A stretch of DNA of 64,000 nt from Streptomyces glomeratus (GCF_021462825.1 NZ_JAKEEB010000030.1:1-64000); one strand, 5' to 3'. Numbered from the stretch's first letter, positions 42,849 to 50,848 are shown. Notes: generated by a model from the sequence alone, not told the origin. Made by a program: numbers and translations.

Positions 42849-43103
42849 ATGGCAAAGGGCACGGTGCGCTACTGGGCCGCCGCCAAGGCCGCGGCCGGGA
42901 CCGCCGAGGAGCCGTACGACGCGATCACGCTCGCGGAGGCGCTCGACGCGGCCCGCGAGCGACACCCCGGCGAACTCGTCCGTGTCCTGCGACGATGCTC
43001 CTTCCTCGTCGACGGTGACCCCGTCGGGACCCGCGCGCATGAGACGGTTCGGCTGGCCGAGGGCGGCACGGTCGAGGTGCTCCCGCCGTTCGCAGGAGGA
43101 TGA
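42849..43103 (+). CDS. MoaD/ThiS family sulfur-carrier protein
   Basis: An 84-aa ubiquitin-fold protein ending in the functional Gly-Gly (LPPFAGG), which becomes thiocarboxylated to donate sulfur. Conserved features: VRYWAAAKAAAGTAEE at the start, LVDGDPVG, and the EGGTVEVLPPF ending. It might serve molybdopterin, thiamine or another sulfur-transfer pathway; a rhodanese and other sulfur proteins are encoded downstream. ATG 42849 follows GAGGAAGCAG. The next gene starts three bases after its stop. Confidence 0.9.
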   Translation: MAKGTVRYWAAAKAAAGTAEEPYDAITLAEALDAARERHPGELVRVLRRCSFLVDGDPVGTRAHETVRLAEGGTVEVLPPFAGG

Positions 43104-43106
43104 GCG

Positions 43107-44327
43107 ATGAGCAACCAGCCCCATGAGGGATACGACCCGGGCTACGACCCCTACCGGCAGCACGGGCATCAGCAGCCGGGATACCCGCACCAGGCGCAGC
43201 AGCCGGGATACCCGCAGCAGGCGCAGCAGCCGGGATACGAGCAGCAGGGATACCAGCAGCAGGGATATCCCCAGCAGGCGCAGCAGCAGGAGTGGTACGA
43301 CCCGAACGGGCCCGCCTATCCCCATCAGCAGCCGCAGCAGCAGCCGTATCCACAGCAACAACCCCAGCAGAGCCAGCAGCACCAGCAGCACCCTCAGCCA
43401 CATATGCAGCAACCGCAGCAGTGGGACGGACAGTGGCAGGGACCGGCCTACGGGCAGCCGCTGCCGCAGGAGACGCCGGTGTACGAGCCCCACGGCCACG
43501 CCATGCCCGCCACCGGCGGTCACGCCGCCACGGCGACCGCCGCGCACCCCGCCGCCGTCGACCGCTCCGCGCTTCCCGCGAACCAGCGGGCCCGGCTCGA
43601 GGGCCGTTCGCCGATCATCGAGCCCGGACTCCAGCCCGCCGCGCTCACCGCGGGCCTCGGGGTGCTGCTCGCCGGTGCCGCGGCCCTCGGGATCTACGCC
43701 CTCGTCGTACCGCTCGTGCTGCTCCAGGCCCTGACGGCCGCCGGATGGTTCCGGCTGAACGGCATGTGGCCCGCCCGGCAGGGCATCGCGCTGGCGTTCC
43801 TGGGCGCGGTCACCGCGGATGTCGCGCTGCTCGTGGCCGGCCGGGAGCAGGCGCCCGCCGCGATCCTGGGCACCCTCGGCGTCTGGGTGCTGCTGTCCCT
43901 CGTCCTGCAACTGCGGTCGCACGCCGATCCGGACACTCGGATGTACGGCCTGATGGCGACGGTCGCCTCGGCCGCGCTGTCGATCGTCGCGGCCGGGCAC
44001 CTCGCGGCCTCGCCGCACGCCGTCACGGTGAGCGCCCTCGCGGTCGCCGCCGCCGTTCTGGCGCGTGCGCTGCCGCTGCCGACCGCGGCCTCGGTGGTCG
44101 TGGCTCTGCTGGCGGCGGCGGGTGCCGGCATCGCGATGGGCGGGGCGACGGGCCTTGGCACATCCGGAGCCTTCCTGGGCCTCGGCGCGGGCGTCTGTGC
44201 CCTGATCGGCCACCGGGTCGCCTCCTACGACTACCCGTCCCGCTTCGTCCACTTCACGGCGGGCGTCGCCCTGCCGCTGACGGCGGCGGCACCGGTGGTC
44301 TGGGTGCTGGGGCGCGCTCTCGGCTAG
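43107..44327 (+). CDS. Membrane protein with glutamine-rich N-terminal repeats
   Basis: A 406-aa protein. Residues 1-130 are low complexity, with repeated QQPGYPQQAQ-type units rich in Gln, Pro, Tyr and His, surely disordered and cytoplasmic. From about residue 185 there are 9-10 hydrophobic helices with no known transporter motif. AGGAGGATGAGCG before ATG 43107 and a four-base offset from moaD show coupling. Tyr/Gln repeats of this kind can promote assembly or phase separation, but that is inference. Function unknown; similar proteins occur in this position in related genomes as far as I recall. Confidence 0.8.
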   Translation: MSNQPHEGYDPGYDPYRQHGHQQPGYPHQAQQPGYPQQAQQPGYEQQGYQQQGYPQQAQQQEWYDPNGPAYPHQQPQQQPYPQQQPQQSQQHQQHPQPHMQQPQQWDGQWQGPAYGQPLPQETPVYEPHGHAMPATGGHAATATAAHPAAVDRSALPANQRARLEGRSPIIEPGLQPAALTAGLGVLLAGAAALGIYALVVPLVLLQALTAAGWFRLNGMWPARQGIALAFLGAVTADVALLVAGREQAPAAILGTLGVWVLLSLVLQLRSHADPDTRMYGLMATVASAALSIVAAGHLAASPHAVTVSALAVAAAVLARALPLPTAASVVVALLAAAGAGIAMGGATGLGTSGAFLGLGAGVCALIGHRVASYDYPSRFVHFTAGVALPLTAAAPVVWVLGRALG

Positions 44328-44464
44328 GGGCGCCTGCGGTGCGTGTCACAGGTGATCCACAATCCGGTGGCCGCCACAGCGCGCGGGGTTACAGTCGCGC
44401 TCGGCGGCCACCCGGTCGTCAGTGACCTGTCGTGGACGACTGCCGAGGTGGGGGAACACCGAGC

Positions 44465-45202
44465 ATGCGCGCACTGCGAATACTGCTGATCGTCGCCGTG
44501 ATCCTGGGAGGGCTCTTCGCGATCGTGGACCGGGTGGCGGTCCACTTCGCCGAGGGCAAGGTGGCCGACAAGCTGAAGACCACCGAGAACCTGGCCACCA
44601 CCCCGGACGTGTCCATCAACGGCTTCCCCTTCCTCACCCAGGTCGCCGACGGGGAGCTGGACGACGTAGAGATCGGCATCAAGGACTACGAGGCGGCCAC
44701 CGGCAACGGCGGCGAGCACGTCCGTATAGACGACCTCCACGCGCATATGAAGGGCGTCAGGTTCTCCGGCGACTACAGCTCCGCCACCGCGGCCGACGCC
44801 ACCGGCACCGCGCTCATCACCTACGACGAGCTGCTCAGGAAGGCCAAGTCGGAGCCCACCGACGTGGGGCTCGGCGTGATGGCCCGGGTGACCGGCCTGT
44901 CGGACGGCGGTAACGGCAAGATCAAGGTGGCGCTCACGATCCAGGCCCCCGGCTTCAAGACGTCGAAGCCCGTCTCCGTGCTCAGCTCGGCCACGGTCCG
45001 GGGCAACACCGTCCAGGTGCACGCGGACGGGCTGCCCCAGCTCCCGGGGCTCCAGTTCCTCGAGAACCGGTTCCGTACCGTTGCCGACTTCCAGCAGGGG
45101 ATCGCCCGGCTGCCCGGCGGTATCCGCCTCGACCGGGTGCGGGCGACCAAGGACGGCGTGGAGATCACGGCGAAGGGTTCGGACGTCAGTCTGGCGGGGT
45201 AG
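44465..45202 (+). CDS. LmeA family (DUF2993) envelope protein
   Basis: A 245-aa protein with an N-terminal membrane anchor or signal (LRILLIVAVILGGLFAIVDRVAV) and a DUF2993 domain: TPDVSINGFPFLTQVADGELDDVEIGI at residues ~45-71 and SDVSLAG at the end. The family, including mycobacterial LmeA and LpqN-type relatives, binds phospholipids in the periplasm and supports lipoglycan synthesis. It should act outside the membrane. It stands alone after the glutamine-rich protein, with a 137-base gap. Confidence 0.87.
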   Translation: MRALRILLIVAVILGGLFAIVDRVAVHFAEGKVADKLKTTENLATTPDVSINGFPFLTQVADGELDDVEIGIKDYEAATGNGGEHVRIDDLHAHMKGVRFSGDYSSATAADATGTALITYDELLRKAKSEPTDVGLGVMARVTGLSDGGNGKIKVALTIQAPGFKTSKPVSVLSSATVRGNTVQVHADGLPQLPGLQFLENRFRTVADFQQGIARLPGGIRLDRVRATKDGVEITAKGSDVSLAG

Positions 45203-45460
45203 CACGGAAGACGGCTCCGGCCCGACGGGCGAGGGGCCCGGGACGAAGGGGGCCAGGACGAAGAGCCCAGCACCAGGGCCCCCGGGCGGAGAGGCCCCGG
45301 TTCCGGGTGTCCACGGGCCGAGGTGTCCGAGGGGCGAGACGGCTCGTCCGTACCGCAGATGACGTGACGGGCGCGGGCGGCCCGGAGCCGTCCGGCGGCC
45401 GTCGGATCGCACATCCTTTCTCGCATGCCGGACGATCGCATCTCAACATACGACACGCCG

Positions 45461-45490
45461 GTGACATGCCCGGCGATCCGTCCCTACGAT
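45461..45490 (+). promoter_or_regulatory. Promoter of the leader peptide/sulfurtransferase unit
   Basis: GTGACA (45461-45466) and TACGAT (45485-45490) are separated by 18 bases and match the streptomycete housekeeping -35 and -10 elements. The leader peptide ATG lies seven bases past the -10 box, at or near the expected transcription start, so the mRNA would begin with the leader peptide start codon (leaderless). Confidence 0.65.
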
Positions 45491-45497
45491 CGACCCC

Positions 45498-45578
45498 ATG
45501 CAGCGACAGGCGGATCTCACGAAGCGGCGGGCAGTAGACCTGTGCCGCGTCGCCGCCATGCTCTGTCGCCCCTTCTGA
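45498..45578 (+). CDS. Putative cysteine-responsive leader peptide upstream of sulfurtransferase
   Basis: A 26-aa peptide (ATG 45498 to TGA 45576-45578) with the pattern ...TKRRAVDLCRVAAMLCRPF. The VDLCRVA..LCR ending matches the family of tiny actinobacterial leader peptides found upstream of sulfur-assimilation genes. Two cysteine codons (TGC, TGT) close to the stop would let ribosomes report cysteine supply. It lies 138 bases before the rhodanese gene. It should act in cis by translation-dependent attenuation, not as a free protein. Confidence 0.85.
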   Translation: MQRQADLTKRRAVDLCRVAAMLCRPF

Positions 45579-45716
45579 GCGGGAACCCCTTCCCGTAATC
45601 ACCGGCCCCGCGCCCGACCCCGGGGCCATCCTGCGCCGTGTACGCCCGGCCCGACCGCGTACCCGCGCCCCTTCGCACCCGCACCACCGCCGCAACTGCC
45701 CCGGAGGAGAAAGCGC

Positions 45717-46562
45717 ATGAGCCGCAGCGACGTCCTGGTCGACGCCGACTGGCTTCAGGACCACCTCAACGACCCCACCATCGCGATCGTCGAGGTGGAC
45801 GAGGACACGTCCGCATACGAGAAGAACCACATCAGGAACGCGATCCGCATCGACTGGACGAAGGATCTCCAGGACCCGGTCCGCCGCGACTTCATCGACC
45901 AGGCCGGCTTCGAGAAGCTCCTGTCGGAGAAGGGCATCGCCAACGAGCACACGGTGATCCTCTACGGCGGCAACAACAACTGGTTCGCGTCGTACGCCTA
46001 CTGGTACTTCAAGCTGTACGGCCACGAGAACGTGAAGCTGCTCGACGGCGGCCGCAAGAAGTGGGAGCTGGACGCCCGCGAGCTGGTCGACGGCACCGAG
46101 GTGCCCGAGCGCCCGGCCACCGAGTACAAGGCCAAGCCGCAGGACACCTCCATCCGCGCCTTCCGTGACGACGTCGTGGCCGCGATCGGCGCCGAGAACC
46201 TGGTCGACGTCCGCTCGCCCGACGAGTTCTCCGGCAAGCTGCTCGCCCCGGCGCACCTGCCGCAGGAGCAGTCGCAGCGCCCGGGCCACGTCCCGACCGC
46301 CCGTAACATCCCGTGGTCGAAGAACGCCAACGACGACGGCACGTTCAAGTCGGACGAGGAGCTCAAGAAGCTGTACGCCGAGGAGAACGTCGACCTCGCC
46401 AAGGACACCATCGCCTACTGCCGCATCGGTGAGCGCTCCGCGCTGACCTGGTTCGTCCTGCACGAGCTGCTCGAGGTCCCGAACGTCAAGAACTACGACG
46501 GCTCCTGGACCGAGTACGGCTCCCTCGTCGGTGTCCCGATCGAGCTGGGCGCCGCCAAGTAA
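45717..46562 (+). CDS. Thiosulfate sulfurtransferase (tandem rhodanese, CysA/SseA type)
   Basis: A 281-aa protein of two rhodanese domains. The N-terminal one is inactive-like (AYEKNHIRNAIRIDWTKDLQ, ILYGGNNNWFASYAYW) and the C-terminal one has the catalytic Cys235 in AYCRIGERSALTWFVL. It transfers sulfur from thiosulfate or a similar donor to cyanide or protein thiols. GGAGGAGAAAGCGC precedes ATG 45717. It is followed by the SseC gene, the same pair seen with cysA2/cysA3 in mycobacteria, and preceded by a cysteine leader peptide that probably regulates it. Confidence 0.94.
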   Translation: MSRSDVLVDADWLQDHLNDPTIAIVEVDEDTSAYEKNHIRNAIRIDWTKDLQDPVRRDFIDQAGFEKLLSEKGIANEHTVILYGGNNNWFASYAYWYFKLYGHENVKLLDGGRKKWELDARELVDGTEVPERPATEYKAKPQDTSIRAFRDDVVAAIGAENLVDVRSPDEFSGKLLAPAHLPQEQSQRPGHVPTARNIPWSKNANDDGTFKSDEELKKLYAEENVDLAKDTIAYCRIGERSALTWFVLHELLEVPNVKNYDGSWTEYGSLVGVPIELGAAK

Positions 46563-46596
46563 TCCCGGACCCCGGACCTACCCCGAAGGAAGAACC

Positions 46597-46884
46597 ATGT
46601 GTGGAGCGAAGGCCGGCGGCCCCGACGCCTCGACGATCAAGCCCGGTGAGACCACCATCCAGGGTCAGGTGACCCGCGACGGCGAGCCCGTCGTCGGCTA
46701 CGTGCGCCTGCTGGACTCGACCGGCGAGTTCACCGCCGAGGTCCCGACCTCGGCAACCGGACAGTTCCGCTTCTACGCGGCCGAGGGCACCTGGACGGTA
46801 CGCGCCCTGGTGCCGGGCGCCACCGCGGACCGTACGGTCGTTGCCCAGCAGGGCGGTCTCGCGGAGGTCGCGATCGCCGTCTGA
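46597..46884 (+). CDS. sseC: SseC-like protein, DUF1416
   Basis: A 95-aa protein starting MCGAKAGG, with a conserved cysteine directly after Met, and a transthyretin-like beta domain (TTIQGQVTRDGEPVVGYVRLLD, GQFRFYAAEGTWTVRALVPG). This is the DUF1416/SseC family that accompanies thiosulfate sulfurtransferases in actinobacteria. It is presumably a sulfur acceptor or partner of the upstream enzyme, 34 bases away. GAAGGAAGAACC gives the ribosome site for ATG 46597. Confidence 0.92.
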   Translation: MCGAKAGGPDASTIKPGETTIQGQVTRDGEPVVGYVRLLDSTGEFTAEVPTSATGQFRFYAAEGTWTVRALVPGATADRTVVAQQGGLAEVAIAV

Positions 46885-46972
46885 GCAGGACCGGCACAGC
46901 CGGAAGGGCCGCACTCTCGGGTTGGACGCCTCGGGTGCGGTCCTTCCGCATGTCCGGGGGCATAGTGAAGGT

Positions 46973-47230
46973 ATGTACGCACGACGACGTCACGTGTACT
47001 TCGCCATGATGGGCACCTGCCTGGTGCTCTTCGTTCTGGCCTGGGGAGTCGTGCGTCTGTGGTCCGTCCCGGCGGCCGTGGCGATGTGTGTGGTCGCCAT
47101 GGTGATACCGCCGCTGGCGGCGGTGGTGGCGAACCGGCGCGGCCCCGACGACCGCTGGTGGGACGACCCGTCCGGGGACCCGAAGTCAGACGAGTGGTGG
47201 GACGAGCTGGACGGGAAGAAACGGCACTAG
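46973..47230 (+). CDS. DUF3099-like small membrane protein
   Basis: An 85-aa protein with two hydrophobic helices (residues ~8-30 and ~33-52) and an acidic Trp-rich tail (DDRWWDDPSGDPKSDEWWDEL). Size and tail match actinobacterial DUF3099 proteins. ATG 46973 has AAGG just before it; a CATAGT box at 46961-46966 could instead make it leaderless. Function unknown. Confidence 0.8.
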   Translation: MYARRRHVYFAMMGTCLVLFVLAWGVVRLWSVPAAVAMCVVAMVIPPLAAVVANRRGPDDRWWDDPSGDPKSDEWWDELDGKKRH

Positions 47231-47267
47231 GAGGGCCTGTCCGGCGGATCGGATCCCCCGGAATGGC

Positions 47268-47534
47268 TCAGTTCCTGGACGCTGCCCGGGTGAAGACCCA
47301 CAGCGCGAGGATCAGCGTGATGGGATGGGCGGCCGCCGACCACGGCTGCGGCACCCGGTGCCGGGCCCCCACCACGCCGGCAGCGAGCAGGAGCCGGCTG
47401 AACGACAGCCACGGCCGCTTGACCAGGCTGCCGCACACCGCGCCCAACCGGCTTGCGGAGTTCCGTCTGGCCGCCGACCCGCCCGACCCCGTCGACCCCA
47501 TGGCCGAACCCCAGCCATTCACAGAGCGCCTCAC
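47268..47534 (-). CDS. Doubtful small membrane protein
   Basis: The 363-base gap 47231-47594 has one candidate: a minus-strand frame whose last ~52 residues (LVKRPWLSFSRLLLAAGVVG...ITLILALWVFTRAASRN) look like two membrane helices with basic flanks. The N-terminal third (GSAMGSTGSGGSAARRNSA) looks non-coding, and no good ribosome site marks a start. It may be a real short gene beginning further in, or a decayed one. Confidence 0.3.
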   Translation of the reverse strand: MRRSVNGWGSAMGSTGSGGSAARRNSASRLGAVCGSLVKRPWLSFSRLLLAAGVVGARHRVPQPWSAAAHPITLILALWVFTRAASRN

Positions 47535-47594
47535 CGGCGCACCCGTGATCCGCCGGGCAGGGTCTGCCGGTCCTTGTTCCGGCGTGCCTGCGTG

Positions 47595-47957
47595 TCAGTA
47601 CACGAGCGCCTGCGTGTCGTCCGTCAGCGCCTCCTGGACGAACACCTGCGAGCCCGCGATCCTCACGCCCTCGATGACGTCCTTCTCCGTGATCTCGCGG
47701 CGGGCCGCACACTGCGTGCACAGGGTGATCCGCCCGGCCGCCAGGACGGAATCGATCAGATCCGGCAGCGGCGCGGCGTGCGGCAACTCGAACTCGGCGG
47801 CACGTCCCGGCAGCGCGAACCAGGACGACTCCCCGGTCAGCCAGAGCGACACGTCCACACCGCTGGCCACCGCCACGGCCGCCACGGTGAACGCCTGCGA
47901 GCAGCGCTCCGGGGCATCCGCTCCGGCCGTCACCTTGATCACGAGCTTCTTCGCCAT
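47595..47957 (-). CDS. DsrE family sulfur-relay-like protein
   Basis: A 120-aa protein with the DsrE/TusD fold: MAKKLVIKVTAGADAPERCSQAF, VDVSLWLTGESSWFAL, and a conserved cysteine pair in ITLCTQCAARREI, followed by VFVQEALTDDTQAL. The CTQC motif is in the position of the active cysteine of DsrE-like sulfur carriers. It lies close to sulfurtransferase genes, consistent with a role in intracellular sulfur transfer, but partners are not known. ATG 47957. Confidence 0.88.
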   Translation of the reverse strand: MAKKLVIKVTAGADAPERCSQAFTVAAVAVASGVDVSLWLTGESSWFALPGRAAEFELPHAAPLPDLIDSVLAAGRITLCTQCAARREITEKDVIEGVRIAGSQVFVQEALTDDTQALVY

Positions 47958-47980
47958 GCCCGCAGCCTAGCCCCGCAAGG

Positions 47981-48355
47981 TCATGGGCGGTGCTCCCGGC
48001 TGTGGTGGCGCCGCAGCAGAACGTTCGCGTCCGTTTCCGCGCTGCCGTCGCACTCCGCCCGTGCGGCCTCCCGCAGTCCGTCCAGCTCCGTGCACATGGC
48101 GCAGCCACGGACCGGAAGCGGCGGGCGGCTCGTGTCGCCGGCCGACCGGGTGCGCTCGTTCGCCGCCGTCACCCCGGCGCTGAGCCGCTCCCGCGCCGTG
48201 GCCGGGCGGAGCGTGGCGGGATCGGCCTGCCACTCCCGGCCCCCGCCGACCGGGCGCAGCATCGCATACGGCCCCGACCGGTCCTGGTACGCGCCGACCT
48301 TGCCCGTCGCCGGGTCGTAGAGGAGCGCTCCGCGCTCGGGGGACTCCGTGTTCAT
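47981..48355 (-). CDS. Small protein with Cys/His C-terminus, partner of the XRE regulator set
   Basis: A 124-aa protein. N-terminal half (GALLYDPATGKVGAYQDRSGPYAMLRPVGGGREWQADPATL) looks like a small beta domain. The C-terminal CAMCTELDGLREAARAECDGS...LLRRHHSREH has a Cys-x2-Cys and downstream histidines that could bind zinc. Related proteins sit beside WhiJ-type XRE/DUF397 genes in streptomycetes. Here it is divergent from such a pair. Its exact role is unknown. ATG 48355. Confidence 0.7.
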   Translation of the reverse strand: MNTESPERGALLYDPATGKVGAYQDRSGPYAMLRPVGGGREWQADPATLRPATARERLSAGVTAANERTRSAGDTSRPPLPVRGCAMCTELDGLREAARAECDGSAETDANVLLRRHHSREHRP

Positions 48356-48537
48356 GGGGTGCCGTTCCTTTCCGCCCAAGGCCTGCGCGGGGCGTGACAG
48401 TTGGACTACGCTGCGTGTTCCGGACAGTACGAGCATGGCCGCTGAGCAGGGCCGGAACGCCGTGGACGGGATCTCCTTCGCCGCTGCTCGGCACTCCTTC
48501 CACACCTTCCACAGCCGTCCTTCACGACAGGAGCGCG

Positions 48538-49380
48538 ATGCCACCGCGACGGGTGATCACGGGGCGCAGCCAGGAGCCGAGGAAGCGGTTCGCCGAGGAA
48601 CTCCGGTTACTGCGCACCGAGCGGGGCGAGAGTCTGCGGAAGCTCGGCGAGGTGCTGGGCTGGGACTGGTCCCTGTTCGGAAAGATGGAGAGCGGTCAGA
48701 CCCTGGGGAGCCCGGAGGTGGTCCAGGCGCTGGACCAGCACTACGGGACCCCCGGACTGCTGCTGGCCCTGTGGGAACTGGCGGTGGGGGACCCGACGCA
48801 GTTCAAGGAGCAGTACCGGCGGTACATGGTCCTGGAGGCGGAGGCGGTGAATCTGTGGCACTTCGGGGTGAGCACCGTTCACGGTCTGCTTCAAACGGAG
48901 GGCTACGCGTACGAAGTTCTCGCACTCGGCGGTGCGAAGGGGCAGGAGCTGGATCAGCAGGTCGAGGCGCGAACGGGGCGACGTGAACTCCTGGAGGGTG
49001 AGGACGCGCCGCCACTCCGAGCGCTGCTCGCCGAGGCGGTGCTGCGCACCCCGCTGCGCGACGAGGCGGTTTGGCGGAAGCAGCTGGAGTACCTGATGGA
49101 GGTGTCCGGCCGCCCGAACATCACACTTCAAGTGCTGCCGCAGGGCGTCGGCCTGCACGGGCTGGTGAGCACCGACGTGATGTTCCTGCGCCTGCTGGAC
49201 GGAAAGACGGTGGCGTACACGGAGAACGCTCACCGCGGTGAACTGATCGAAGAAAACAGCTCAGTTGAGCGGCTGCAACGTGCGTACGATGCGATGCGCG
49301 ACCTGGCTCTGAGCCCGGCCGAGTCGCGGAAGTTCATCCTGCGGATGTTGGAGGAAGTGCCGTGCGAGCCATCGACCTGA
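48538..49380 (+). CDS. XRE-family regulator with DUF5753 (WhiJ-like)
   Basis: A 280-aa protein: N-terminal helix-turn-helix (FAEELRLLRTERGESLRKLGEVLGWDWSLFGKMESGQTLGSPEVVQALDQHYG) and a C-terminal DUF5753 effector-like domain (FEQYRRY-type helix, VHGLLQTEGYAYEVL, LEYLMEVSGRPNITLQVLPQGVG, FLRLLDG...YTEN). These are the large WhiJ-like regulators of streptomycetes, whose DNA binding is modulated by a small DUF397 partner encoded next. ATG 48538 follows ACAGGAGCGCG. Targets unknown; some family members affect development. Confidence 0.9.
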   Translation: MPPRRVITGRSQEPRKRFAEELRLLRTERGESLRKLGEVLGWDWSLFGKMESGQTLGSPEVVQALDQHYGTPGLLLALWELAVGDPTQFKEQYRRYMVLEAEAVNLWHFGVSTVHGLLQTEGYAYEVLALGGAKGQELDQQVEARTGRRELLEGEDAPPLRALLAEAVLRTPLRDEAVWRKQLEYLMEVSGRPNITLQVLPQGVGLHGLVSTDVMFLRLLDGKTVAYTENAHRGELIEENSSVERLQRAYDAMRDLALSPAESRKFILRMLEEVPCEPST

Positions 49381-49556
49381 GCACCGCGACATGGCGCAAG
49401 AGCAGCTACAGCAATCCGGACGGCGGTGCCTGCGTAGAGGTCGCCCAGAACCTCCCCTCCGTCGTCCCCGTCCGTGACAGCAAGGACCCCGCCCGCGGCA
49501 CCCTCCTTTTCGAGGCGGCCGCATGGTCCCGCTTCATCGACGAAGTCAAGCGCTGA
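49362..49556 (+). CDS. DUF397 protein, partner of the WhiJ-like regulator
   Basis: A 64-aa protein with the DUF397 pattern: WRKSSYSNPDGGACVEVAQN, VPVRDSKDPARGTLLFEAAAWSRFIDEVKR. It overlaps the regulator gene by 19 bases and starts with GTG 49362 after GGAGGAAGTGCC, so it is made in fixed ratio with its partner. DUF397 proteins are thought to bind and modulate the adjacent XRE protein. Confidence 0.93.
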   Translation: MRAIDLSTATWRKSSYSNPDGGACVEVAQNLPSVVPVRDSKDPARGTLLFEAAAWSRFIDEVKR

Positions 49557-49653
49557 ACCCGGGGGAGTCCCCCTCGCCGAGAAGGCCGGGGTCCGGCCAC
49601 GTAAGCTTGGAGCCGGCTCTGTGTACCCACCCTCGCTCACCAAGGAGCACCCC

Positions 49654-49752
49654 GTGGAGATCTTCTTCGAAACCCTGCTGGTCCTGGTCTGCGTCGGCGT
49701 GCTCGCCTTCGCCGGGCTGGCCGTGAAGAAGCTGTACGAGGGCCAGCGCTGA
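49654..49752 (+). CDS. 32-residue single-pass membrane peptide
   Basis: GTG 49654 to TGA 49750-49752 encodes MEIFFETLLVLVCVGVLAFA followed by GLAVKKLYEGQR: one hydrophobic helix and a basic tail. AAGGAGCACCCC before the GTG is a strong ribosome site. The gene lies between DUF397 and the nitrobindin-like gene, and is small enough to be missed by most annotation. Codon usage is typical. Function unknown; it could be a regulatory micropeptide at the membrane. Confidence 0.7.
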   Translation: MEIFFETLLVLVCVGVLAFAGLAVKKLYEGQR

Positions 49753-49789
49753 TCCCCGCATCCCCGACGGACACGACGAAAAGCAGCTC

Positions 49790-50365
49790 ATGATCGAGAT
49801 CCCGTCCGACCTCCACAAGGACCTCGTCCCGCTCGCCTTCCTGCTCGGCAACTGGGCGGGCGCGGGCGTGCACGACTTCCCCGGCTCCGAGAAGTGCAAC
49901 TTCGGGCAGGAGGTCTCCTTCACCCACGACGGCCGGGACTTCCTGGAGTACCACTCCCACACCTGGGTGCTGGACGGCGACGGCAACAAGGTCAGGCCGC
50001 TGGAGTCCGAGTCCGGCTTCTGGCGGATCGGCAAGGACCGCAAGGTCGAGATCACCATGGTCCGCAGCGACGGGGTCGTCGAGGTCTGGTACGGCGAGCT
50101 GGCCGAGAAGAAGCCGCAGGTCGACATCGCCACGGACGCCGTGGCGCGGACGGCGGCGTCGGGTCCCTACACCGGCGGCAAGCGGCTGTACGGGTACGTC
50201 AACAGCGACCTGATGTGGGTCGGCGAGAAGCAGACCCCCGAGGTCCCGCTACGCCCCTACATGTCGGCGCACCTGAAGAAGGTCGTCACTCCCGAGGACG
50301 TCGAGCGCTGGGCCAAGGCCCTTCCGGACGACCTCCCGGACGACGGGATCGCCTTCTTCAAGTAG
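49790..50365 (+). CDS. FABP-like/nitrobindin family haem protein
   Basis: A 191-aa beta-barrel protein (THAP4/nitrobindin, DUF1794). It has the GxWxGxG motif in LLGNWAGAGVHDFPG, EYHSHTWVLDGDGN, the GFWRIGKDRKVEI strand and, near the C-terminus, MSAHLKKV, whose histidine is the proximal haem ligand position. Family members bind ferric haem and isomerise peroxynitrite to nitrate. ATG 49790 gives the normal length. The Nur gene follows after 35 bases, linking it loosely to oxidative-stress and metal control. Confidence 0.9.
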   Translation: MIEIPSDLHKDLVPLAFLLGNWAGAGVHDFPGSEKCNFGQEVSFTHDGRDFLEYHSHTWVLDGDGNKVRPLESESGFWRIGKDRKVEITMVRSDGVVEVWYGELAEKKPQVDIATDAVARTAASGPYTGGKRLYGYVNSDLMWVGEKQTPEVPLRPYMSAHLKKVVTPEDVERWAKALPDDLPDDGIAFFK

Positions 50366-50387
50366 GCCGGGCTCACGGCGCCGGTCC

Positions 50388-50393
50388 TACACT
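50388..50393 (+). promoter_or_regulatory. -10 box of a probable leaderless nur transcript
   Basis: TACACT ends seven bases before GTG 50401. With transcription starting 6-7 bases beyond the -10, the mRNA would begin at the start codon, and no ribosome site is present. The -35 region is weak (no good TTGAC match). Confidence 0.5.
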
Positions 50394-50400
50394 GGGTGCT

Positions 50401-50838
50401 GTGGTGAGCACCGACTGGAAAAGCGATCTGCGGCAGCGTGGCTACCGGCTGACCCCGCAGCGGCAACTCGTGCTCGAAGCCGTGGACACCCTGGAGCACG
50501 CGACCCCCGACGACATCCTCGTGGAAGTGAGGAAGACGGCGTCGGGGGTCAACATTTCCACCGTCTACCGCACCCTGGAGCTCCTGGAGGAGCTGGGGCT
50601 GGTCAGCCACGCCCATCTGGGGCACGGTGCGCCGACGTACCACCTCGCGGACCGGCACCACCACATCCACCTGGTCTGCCGCGACTGCACGAACGTGATC
50701 GAGGCCGACCTCGACATCGCCGCAGAGTTCACCGCCAAGCTGCGCGAGACGTTCGGCTTCGACACGGATCTGAAGCACTTCGCGATCTTCGGCCGGTGCG
50801 AGGACTGTTCCCTCAAGAGTTCAAATACCGCGTCGTAG
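50401..50838 (+). CDS. nur: Fur-family metalloregulator, probably the nickel sensor Nur
   Basis: A 145-aa Fur-family repressor. The helix-turn-helix is in NISTVYRTLELLEELGLVSHAHLG. Metal ligands lie in DRHHHIHLVCRDC and the second zinc pair in GRCEDC. The N-terminus (VVSTDWKSDLRQRGYRLTPQRQLVL) and the His-rich segment match the streptomycete nickel-responsive Nur, which represses nickel uptake and sodF. Assignment to Nur instead of another Fur paralogue rests on sequence memory and genomic position. Two GTGs (50401, 50404) are possible. Confidence 0.85.
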   Translation: MVSTDWKSDLRQRGYRLTPQRQLVLEAVDTLEHATPDDILVEVRKTASGVNISTVYRTLELLEELGLVSHAHLGHGAPTYHLADRHHHIHLVCRDCTNVIEADLDIAAEFTAKLRETFGFDTDLKHFAIFGRCEDCSLKSSNTAS

Positions 50839-50848
50839 GCTTGGGTCC

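Noticed and set aside
47981..49556. Toxin-antitoxin module
   Set aside because: XRE plus DUF397 with DUF5753 is the WhiJ-like regulator pattern; no toxin fold is recognisable.
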